From Caulobacter segnis (GTDB lineage: Bacteria; Pseudomonadota; Alphaproteobacteria; Caulobacterales; Caulobacteraceae): 64,000 nt of DNA. Shown here piece by piece: positions 58,471 through 64,000 of this stretch. Position 1 is the stretch's first letter, and each line of letters starts with the position of its first letter. The translations under genes and the position numbers were made by a program. The notes under the pieces were generated by a model that ran no database searches, had not been told where the DNA came from, and worked only from the letters and a program-made list of their open reading frames with translations. The stretch is from contig NZ_CP082923.1 in assembly GCF_019931575.1 (NCBI RefSeq), positions 1,488,001 through 1,552,000 of the forward strand, read 5' to 3'.

Positions 58471-59247
58471 CTAGGGCAGGGCCGACCAGGGCACGGTCAC
58501 CTTGGCGTCACCCTGACCCCAGAAGCTGACGGTCTGGGCGTTGGAGTCCACGGTGATCTTGTAGACGTAGCGCGCGCCGTTCTGGGTGTTGTTGGCCAGC
58601 ACCTGGTTGTTGGGACCATAGGTGACGACGCCGTAGGAGACTCGGTTGTCGATGAAGCTGAAGGCCCAGGTCGTGTGGCCCTTGTACTGCACCACCGGGC
58701 AGGTTGGGCTGGACTCCAGCGTGTTCGGCCCCTTCAGGCAGGTGACCTTCAGGCCGCCCGGAACGGGCGGAGGCGCGTTGGCCGGAACCTGGGCCACCTG
58801 CGGCGCGGCGCTGGGCAGGCTGCTCCAGGCGACGTCGACCTTGGCGTTGGCCTGGCCCCAGACGCTGACGGTCTGCGAAGCCGGATCGACCGTCATCTTG
58901 TAGACGTATCGGGCGCCGTCGCGGGTCGTATTCTTGATGAGATTGGCCTGGCCGTCGAACGTGGCGATCCCGTAGGACACCCGGTTGTCGATGAAGCTGA
59001 AGGCCCAGGTGTAAAGGCCCTGATACTGGATCACGGGGCAGGTGGGGCTGGACTGCAGGCTGTCGGGGCCCACCAGGCAGGTGACCTTCATGCCCGCGGG
59101 CGGCGGTGGAGCGCCGGTCGCCGGGATTTGAATGATGGTCGGCGTGGACTGGGCCCAGCCCGTCGTGGGCGCGAGGATGGCGCACAGCGCGCCGGCCCCG
59201 ATCAGAGTGGTCTTCAACGCACGGGTGACTGCGATACGCGTGGTCAT
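58471..59247 (-). CDS. Exported protein made of two tandem copies of one domain (258 aa)
   Basis: A signal peptide (about residues 1-32, ending GWAQ) is followed by two copies of a domain of about 100 residues, at 47-144 and 158-258, offset by exactly 113 residues. Each copy shares KVTCL.GP..L.SSPTCPV.QY.G, then WAFSFIDNRVSYG, GARYVYK.TVD and QTVS.WGQ. Each copy has two cysteines, which could pair. The repeats suggest a two-site binding protein such as a lectin or adhesin; function is unknown. A perfect CRP-type site lies 58 bp upstream. Confidence 0.78.
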   Translation of the reverse strand: MTTRIAVTRALKTTLIGAGALCAILAPTTGWAQSTPTIIQIPATGAPPPPAGMKVTCLVGPDSLQSSPTCPVIQYQGLYTWAFSFIDNRVSYGIATFDGQANLIKNTTRDGARYVYKMTVDPASQTVSVWGQANAKVDVAWSSLPSAAPQVAQVPANAPPPVPGGLKVTCLKGPNTLESSPTCPVVQYKGHTTWAFSFIDNRVSYGVVTYGPNNQVLANNTQNGARYVYKITVDSNAQTVSFWGQGDAKVTVPWSALP

Positions 59248-59304
59248 GGCGTCCCTCCCAGGATCGATGGTGGCGGGAAGATAACGCCGTTACGCGAATA
59301 AAAC

Positions 59305-59320
59305 TGTGAGCTGTATCACA
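59305..59320. promoter_or_regulatory. CRP/FNR-family binding site (perfect TGTGA-N6-TCACA)
   Basis: TGTGAGCTGTATCACA has both pentamers intact with the 6-bp spacer of the cAMP receptor protein consensus. It lies 58 bp before the start of the tandem-repeat exported protein on the minus strand and next to another palindrome, AGAATTCT (59323-59330). Confidence 0.7.
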
Positions 59321-59328
59321 TTAGAATT

Positions 59329-60168
59329 CTAGCGAGGGTCGTCGCCGTCCGCGGTGGCCTCGTCCGGCGCTACGGGGACGGCGGGCGGCTGGGGACGACT
59401 GGAGTCCCCGGCCTTCAGAACGCCGCCGCTGGCCAGCAGATCGTCATAGGCTCTCTGCTGGCGGGAAAAGTCCGCGCCCCTGGGCAGGACGGCGTCGAAG
59501 CGTGGATCGCGGCCGACCGCCGCGCCGACCGCCGCCGCCAGGATCCGCGCGATCGAACCGACCTCGGCGTCGTCGCAGGCGCGGCGCAGGTGGCGGGCCT
59601 GGCCGGGGACCAGCAGGGTGACGTCCCACGAGACGCCGTCGACGCACAGGGCCGAGACCGCCCCGCCGCCATAGTCGACGATGACCGAGCGCGGCTGGCT
59701 CCAGGCGGGGTCGGCGACAAGGGCCCTGAGCGGCGGGATCTGGACCCCGGCCAGCTCGGCGTCGATGTCGACCCGGCGGCCGATCTCGGGCGTACAGCAG
59801 CCCAGGCCCGCGCGGGCCTGGACGAAGGCGCGGCCGTCGCGGCGCAGGGTGGCGCGAATGACGGCCTGGCGCACGCCGCGCGCGGGCCGGGCCCAGACCT
59901 CGACGATCAGCTCGCCCCTGCGCAGCACCTGGCTTTGCAGCGGCTGCAGGCCCCAGAGGCGGTAGAGCAGGGGCTCGACACCGTTGTCGATCGGAATGGG
60001 GCGCTCATCGCGGGCCGGCCGGCGATTGTACAGCGGCTCGGCTTCGGACGGCGGGCGGGGAACCTCGGGCGACCACCAGGTCGCCGGGTCAGGATAGGGC
60101 GAGGGCGGCGTGGCCTGCTGACTGGCGGCGAGGACGAGGCCCGCGATCAGTCCGGTCAGGCCGCTCAT
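59329..60168 (-). CDS. Exported hypothetical protein (279 aa)
   Basis: A signal-like N-terminus (MSGLTGLIAGLVLAASQQA) is followed by a Pro-rich stretch and a mixed alpha/beta domain (LIVEVWARPARGVRQAVIRATLRRDGRAFVQARAGLGCCTPEIGRRVDIDAELAG, IVDYGGGAVSALCVDGVSWDVTLLVPG). There are several cysteines, including an unusual adjacent pair CC. No family is recognised. It lies 12 bp before the ilvN stop on the same strand and may be read through from the ilv operon. Confidence 0.65.
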   Translation of the reverse strand: MSGLTGLIAGLVLAASQQATPPSPYPDPATWWSPEVPRPPSEAEPLYNRRPARDERPIPIDNGVEPLLYRLWGLQPLQSQVLRRGELIVEVWARPARGVRQAVIRATLRRDGRAFVQARAGLGCCTPEIGRRVDIDAELAGVQIPPLRALVADPAWSQPRSVIVDYGGGAVSALCVDGVSWDVTLLVPGQARHLRRACDDAEVGSIARILAAAVGAAVGRDPRFDAVLPRGADFSRQQRAYDDLLASGGVLKAGDSSRPQPPAVPVAPDEATADGDDPR

Positions 60169-60180
60169 CGCCCAGCTCCC

Positions 60181-60738
60181 TTACATGCCTTCGACGCCCC
60201 GCTCGATGGAAAGGACGCCCGTGCGGGAAAGTTCCACCAGGCCCAGGGGGCGCATCAGGTCCAGGAACTTGTCGATCTTGGACGGCGCGCCCGAGATTTC
60301 GAACACGAAGCTTTCCAGCGTGGTGTCGACCGGCTTGGCCCGGAAGATGTCGGCGACGCGCAGGGCCTCGACGCGATCGGCGCCCGAGCCGCGCACCTTG
60401 ACCAGGGCCAGCTCGCGCTCGACGCCGTTGGGGTCGCGGGTCACGTCGTGCACGCGGCGGACGTTGACGACCTTGTTCAGCTGGGCCTCGATCTGGTCCA
60501 GCACCTGGCGAGTGCCGCGCGTCACCACGGTGATGCGGCTGGTGTGGGCCTTGCGGTCGGTCTCGGCGACCGTGAGGCTCTCGATGTTGTAGCCCCGCGC
60601 GGCGAACAGCCCGACGATGCGGTGCAGGACGCCGGGCTCGTTGTCGACGAGGAGGGCGAAGGTGGCGGTCTGCTCGGCCTGGCCCGTGGGGCTGAGGTCG
60701 TAGGCCGAGGCGGGAGCGGGTTGGACGTTGGCGGTCAT
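60181..60738 (-). CDS. ilvN: Acetolactate synthase regulatory (small) subunit (185 aa)
   Basis: An N-terminal ACT domain (ATFALLVDNEPGVLHRIVGLFAARGYNIESLTVAET) and a C-terminal ALS_ss domain (LALVKVRG, IFRAKPVDTTLESFVFEISGAPSKIDKFLDLMRPLGLVELSRTGVLSIERG) match the valine-sensing small subunit. The GYNIESLTV region binds the feedback inhibitor. It forms the AHAS complex with IlvB, encoded 41 bp upstream, as one operon. Confidence 0.93.
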   Translation of the reverse strand: MTANVQPAPASAYDLSPTGQAEQTATFALLVDNEPGVLHRIVGLFAARGYNIESLTVAETDRKAHTSRITVVTRGTRQVLDQIEAQLNKVVNVRRVHDVTRDPNGVERELALVKVRGSGADRVEALRVADIFRAKPVDTTLESFVFEISGAPSKIDKFLDLMRPLGLVELSRTGVLSIERGVEGM

Positions 60739-60779
60739 GGATCGCTTCTATGCCAAAGGGATGGTGGAGGGCGAGGGCC

Positions 60780-62585
60780 TTAGACCAGCCCCGCGCCATC
60801 CTCGCCGATGACGTTACCGATGTCCTCGACCTCGCCCATGATCATCTCGTTGTGGGCCTTGCCCGAGGGGATCATCGGCAGGCAGTTCTCGTGCTTCTCG
60901 ACGCGGCAGTCGAAGATCACCGGCTTGTCGCTGTTGATCATCTCCAGGATCTTGCCGTCCAGCTCGGCCGGGTCGTCGCAGCGGATGCCGTGGGCGCCGT
61001 AGGCCTCGGCCAGCTTCACGAAGTCGGGCAGGCTGTCCGAATACGAGTGGCTGTAGCGCTCGCCGTGCAGCAGCTGCTGCCACTGGCGGACCATGCCCAT
61101 CCATTCGTTGTTCAGGATGAAGATCTTGACCGGCAGGTCGAACTGGATCGCCGTCGACAGCTCCTGGATGCACATCTGGATCGAGGCTTCGCCGGCGATG
61201 TCGACGACCAGGCTCTTGGGGTGCGCCAGCTGCACGCCCAAGGCGGCGGGCAGGCCGTAGCCCATGGTGCCCAGGCCGCCGGAGGTCATCCAGCGGTTCG
61301 GCTCCTCGAAGCGGAAGAACTGCGCGGCCCACATCTGGTGCTGGCCGACTTCGGTCGTGATGTAGACGTCCTTGTCCTTGGTCAGCTCGTACAGGCGCTC
61401 GATGGCGTACTGCGGCTTGATGACCGTGTCCGAGCGTCGATAGTTCAGGCACTGGCGGGCGCGCCACTGGTCGATCTGGGCCCACCAGTCCGACAGGGCG
61501 GCCTTGTTGGGCTGGTGGCCGCCGGCCTTCCAGGCGGCGATCAGGTCTTCCAGCACGCTGCCGGCGTCGCCGACGATCGGCAGGTCGACGCGGACGTTCT
61601 TGTTGATCGACGAGGCGTCGATGTCGATGTGGATCTTCTTGCTGCCCGGCGAGAAGGCGTCCAGGCGCCCGGTGACGCGGTCGTCGAAGCGGGCGCCGAC
61701 GCAGATCATCACGTCGCAGTCGTGCATGGCGTTGTTGGCTTCGAACGTGCCGTGCATGCCCAGCATGCCCAGCCACGCCGGATCCGCCGCCGGGAAGGCG
61801 CCCAGGCCCATCAGGGTCGAGGTGACCGGCGCGCCGGTCAGGGCCGCGAACTCGCGCAGGGCTTGGCTGGCCTTGGGGCCGGCGTTGATGACGCCGCCGC
61901 CGGTGTAGAAGATCGGCCGCCGCGCGCCCGCGATCATCCTGGCCGCCTCGGCGATGCGACTGGCGTCGCCCTTGGTCTTTGGCGCATAGGCGTGGCTCGA
62001 GGCGACCTCGGTCGGGCCGTAATATTCGCCCTTGGCGAACTGGACGTCCTTGGGGATGTCGATCAGCACCGGACCCGGACGGCCGGTGGTGGCGATCTTG
62101 AAGGCCTCGTGGATGATCTGGGGCAGGTCGCGGACGTCTTTGACCAGGTAGTTGTGCTTTGTGCACGAGCGGGTCATGCCGACTGTGTCGGCTTCCTGGA
62201 AGGCGTCGGTGCCGATCAGGTGGGTGGGGACCTGGCCAGTGATGACGACCATCGGGATCGAGTCCATCAGGGCGTCCATGATGCCGGTGATGGCGTTGGT
62301 CGCGCCGGGGCCCGAGGTGACCAGGACGACGCCCGGCTTGCCCGAGCTGCGGGCGTAGCCCTCGGCGGCGTGGGTCGCGCCCTGCTCGTGGCGGACCAGG
62401 ATGTGCTGCAGGCGCGGCTCGTGGAACAGCGCGTCGTAGATCGGCAGGACCGCGCCGCCCGGATAGCCGAACAGGACCTCGACGCCCTGATCCACGAGGC
62501 CGCGAACCACGATCTCGGCGCCAGTCATGGCGCGATCTGCGGTGTCGGCGGGAGCCTTGCTCTCGATGGTCTGATGGGCGGTCAT
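60780..62585 (-). CDS. ilvB: Acetolactate synthase large (catalytic) subunit (601 aa)
   Basis: The three ThDP-enzyme domains are present: an N-terminal Pyr domain with catalytic Glu67 (LVRHEQGATHAAEG), a middle FAD-type domain (ARRPIFYTGGGVINAG), and a C-terminal PP domain ending near NNEWMGMVRQWQQLL. The ThDP-metal motif reads GEAS rather than the usual GDxS, a Glu for Asp change. It condenses pyruvate (or 2-ketobutyrate) in the first common step of branched-chain amino acid synthesis. Start at 62585. A leader peptide and attenuator lie upstream. Confidence 0.93.
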   Translation of the reverse strand: MTAHQTIESKAPADTADRAMTGAEIVVRGLVDQGVEVLFGYPGGAVLPIYDALFHEPRLQHILVRHEQGATHAAEGYARSSGKPGVVLVTSGPGATNAITGIMDALMDSIPMVVITGQVPTHLIGTDAFQEADTVGMTRSCTKHNYLVKDVRDLPQIIHEAFKIATTGRPGPVLIDIPKDVQFAKGEYYGPTEVASSHAYAPKTKGDASRIAEAARMIAGARRPIFYTGGGVINAGPKASQALREFAALTGAPVTSTLMGLGAFPAADPAWLGMLGMHGTFEANNAMHDCDVMICVGARFDDRVTGRLDAFSPGSKKIHIDIDASSINKNVRVDLPIVGDAGSVLEDLIAAWKAGGHQPNKAALSDWWAQIDQWRARQCLNYRRSDTVIKPQYAIERLYELTKDKDVYITTEVGQHQMWAAQFFRFEEPNRWMTSGGLGTMGYGLPAALGVQLAHPKSLVVDIAGEASIQMCIQELSTAIQFDLPVKIFILNNEWMGMVRQWQQLLHGERYSHSYSDSLPDFVKLAEAYGAHGIRCDDPAELDGKILEMINSDKPVIFDCRVEKHENCLPMIPSGKAHNEMIMGEVEDIGNVIGEDGAGLV

Positions 62586-62633
62586 GGGACGGATCCGATG
62601 GGGAAGGGGCGGGAAGCGGGAAAAGGTGAAGCT

Positions 62634-62663
62634 GGAAAAGAAAAAAGGTCCCGAAGGACCTTT
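62634..62663 (-). terminator. Attenuator of the ilvBN operon
   Basis: On the minus strand AAAGGTCC, loop TTCG and GGACCTTT form an 8-bp stem followed by TTTTCTTTTCC. It sits 49 bp before the ilvB start, inside the leader and not at a gene end, so it acts as an intrinsic terminator in the leader. An upstream hairpin (CGTGAC/GTCACG) next to the leader-peptide stop could be the pause or competing stem. Confidence 0.82.
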
Positions 62664-62698
62664 GCGCGCGCGACCGAACTACGTCGTGACTTCTAAGG

Positions 62699-62746
62699 TC
62701 ACGCCGCGGACGGCCGCTCCATAAGTACGATCATGGTTTTGCGCAC
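62699..62746 (-). CDS. ilvBN leader peptide (15 aa)
   Basis: GGAGCAAGACTC precedes a GTG at 62746 that opens a 15-codon frame: MRKTMIVLMERPSAA. The run Ile-Val-Leu (codons ATC GTA CTT) contains each branched-chain amino acid once, next to a Met. It ends 36 bp before the attenuator stem. Slow translation at these codons would prevent terminator formation when branched-chain amino acids are scarce. A shorter start at the ATG at 62734 gives the same control codons. Confidence 0.75.
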   Translation of the reverse strand: MRKTMIVLMERPSAA

Positions 62747-62783
62747 GAGTCTTGCTCCAAAGCTACGGAACGGGTCATGACAT

Positions 62784-62802
62784 GCGCCAGTCGGAGCGTC
62801 AA
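62784..62802 (-). promoter_or_regulatory. Promoter candidate for ilvBN
   Basis: On the minus strand TTGACGC (complement of 62796-62802) is an exact Caulobacter -35. The -10 is less clear; GCATGTCA follows at about 10 bp. Transcription from here would start about 20-30 bp before the leader peptide. Confidence 0.4.
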
Positions 62803-62920
62803 GGCGCGCTTTGCCGCAAGGATGTGCCTTTTCTAGACGGTGTGACCTTACCGGACTTTCACGTGACAGGGGCAGGTTTTCCCTCTCACGGTCGCGCTCC
62901 CGCAATCGAGGAGCGTCTCA

Positions 62921-63988
62921 GTGTTCGGACGGCGTGAATTTCTGGCCGGCGCGGCCGCGTTCGGTCTGGCCGAAAAGGCGTCTGGGGCCGTGCTGTCGGG
63001 CGGCGCGGCGGACCAGGCGGTCGACGCCTTCCTCAAGATCCAGCCGTTCCAGGGCGTGGTGCTGATCGGCAGAGCCGGCAAGCCGATCTATTCGCGCGCC
63101 GTCGGATCCGCCGACATCGAGGTCGGGAAGCCCGTGACCCTGACCACGCCCTATGTGATCGCCTCGATCTCCAAATGGCTGACCTCGACCGCGCTGCTGA
63201 AGCTGGTCGAGGCGGGCAAGCTGGACCTGGATGCGCCGATCTCGACCTGGCTGCCCGACTACCGCGCCGACACCGGAGGCAAGGTCAAGTTGCGTCACCT
63301 GATGACCAACATCAGCGGCGTGCCGAACGGCTTCTCGACCTGGACCAAGGCCAATCCGGACCCCGACCTCTTCAAGAAGGCCTTCACGACCGCCGAGGCG
63401 GTGAAGCTGTGGTGCTCGGGCGACCTGGCCTTCGAGCCGGGGACGAAATTCGACTACGCGATGACCAACTGGATCATCGTCACCGCGATCGTCGAGACGG
63501 TGACGGGCAAGTCTTACGCCCAGGCGATGACCGACCTCCTGATCGGACCCCTGGGCCTTTCGCGCACCACGCCGAGCGACCCGCCGGACATCGCGATCTC
63601 TTACCGGACGCTGGAGCCGCTGGTCCGACAGTCCAATGACCGTTTCCCGTTCATGGCCGCCAGTGGCGGTTACGTCAGCACGGCGGGCGACTTGTTGAAG
63701 GCGGCGCACGCCGTGTTCGACGGCGGGTTCCTGGCTCCGGCCAGCAAGAAGGCGCTGCTGACGGTGGGCTGGCCGGACCAGGACTACGCCCTGGGCGGCC
63801 GGGTGAAGAGCCTGTTCGCCGACGGCCTGCCGCGCGTCTTCGCCTGGGAGACGGGCAGGGCGGCCGGCTATCGCTCGGTGCTGGGCCATCGCTTTGACGA
63901 CCAGACCACCGTCGTGCTGCTGAACAATACGAGCATCACCCAGAAGGCGATGGACGAGTTCGCCTACAGCCTGTTCGGGACGGTCTAG
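62921..63988 (+). CDS. Tat-exported serine hydrolase, beta-lactamase/DD-peptidase family (355 aa)
   Basis: A GTG start at 62921 follows GAGGAG. The N-terminus MFGRREFLAGAAAFGLAEKASGAV has the RREFL Tat signal. The domain contains SxxK (ASISKWL), YxN (YAMTN) and a later H/K-T-G-like strand without the classic KTG, the pattern of class C-like esterases and carboxypeptidases. It lies alone at the window edge and is divergent from the ilvBN operon. A role in cell-wall or ester turnover is inferred. Confidence 0.85.
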   Translation: MFGRREFLAGAAAFGLAEKASGAVLSGGAADQAVDAFLKIQPFQGVVLIGRAGKPIYSRAVGSADIEVGKPVTLTTPYVIASISKWLTSTALLKLVEAGKLDLDAPISTWLPDYRADTGGKVKLRHLMTNISGVPNGFSTWTKANPDPDLFKKAFTTAEAVKLWCSGDLAFEPGTKFDYAMTNWIIVTAIVETVTGKSYAQAMTDLLIGPLGLSRTTPSDPPDIAISYRTLEPLVRQSNDRFPFMAASGGYVSTAGDLLKAAHAVFDGGFLAPASKKALLTVGWPDQDYALGGRVKSLFADGLPRVFAWETGRAAGYRSVLGHRFDDQTTVVLLNNTSITQKAMDEFAYSLFGTV

Positions 63989-64000
63989 GCGTCCGGCTGG

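Overview
The window is chromosomal DNA of an alphaproteobacterium, almost certainly Caulobacter (close to C. vibrioides/crescentus or C. segnis). GC content is high. The tmRNA tag reads ANDNFAEEFAVAA, which is the Caulobacter tag. Promoters look like TTGACG with a GCTA-type -10. Other markers are a two-piece tmRNA, a split MetH, several TonB receptors, and a calcium-binding repeat protein ending in a domain resembling the RsaA S-layer anchor. No phage, insertion sequence, CRISPR array, tRNA or rRNA was seen. This is mostly core chromosome with scattered REP-type repeats.

Layout. 1-3390 (mostly minus): end of an exported protein, an SGNH esterase, a candidate CCUCCC-type small RNA, an MFS transporter and an XRE regulator. 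3440-6987 (plus): TonB receptor, PepSY reductase-like protein and a tiny membrane protein, probably one metal-uptake operon facing the XRE regulator across an operator. 7015-9373: second TonB receptor. 9601-11268: ettA. 11452-15405: giant RTX surface protein. 16153-18416: 2-hydroxyacid dehydrogenase, and an AhpD-like gene divergent from an HxlR regulator followed by a VOC protein. 18434-25002: methionine-cycle operon (SahR-like ArsR-methyltransferase, metF, a B3 metallo-beta-lactamase, metH in two genes) behind a perfect 24-bp palindrome. 25110-27281: GGDEF-EAL protein. 27346-28809: lipoprotein beta-glucosidase.

29916-37640: a TerB/J-domain protein, acyl-CoA dehydrogenase, old-yellow enzyme, SDR, SMP-30 lactonase and several unknowns. 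37663-40145: folA and thyA with an oxidoreductase between them. 40366-43090: CsgG-like protein, DUF924 and an Arg/Gly-rich RcnB protein. 43361-44380: ilvC. 44556-46691: small exported proteins, a CAP protein, a deoxyribosyltransferase-like protein and DUF2200. 47192-52459: TrmN6-like, polyprenyl diphosphate synthase, YccF, GNAT, fumC, DUF1697 and RusA. 52475-56471: exported serine hydrolase, C13-type peptidase, thioesterase and the SspB adaptor. 56620-56935: ssrA. 56927-58467: Atu4866-family gene and a small membrane protein divergent from an AraC regulator, with 15-bp inverted arms between. 58471-60168: exported unknowns, one with a perfect CRP-type site upstream. 60181-62746: ilvBN behind a leader peptide and attenuator. 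62921-63988: Tat-exported serine hydrolase.

Functional links: branched-chain amino acid synthesis appears twice (ilvC, ilvBN). One-carbon and folate metabolism is represented by metF/metH and folA/thyA. The SspB adaptor lies beside the ssrA gene whose tag it recognises. Most of the unusual material is exported or surface-located, or is regulatory DNA with clear dyad symmetry.
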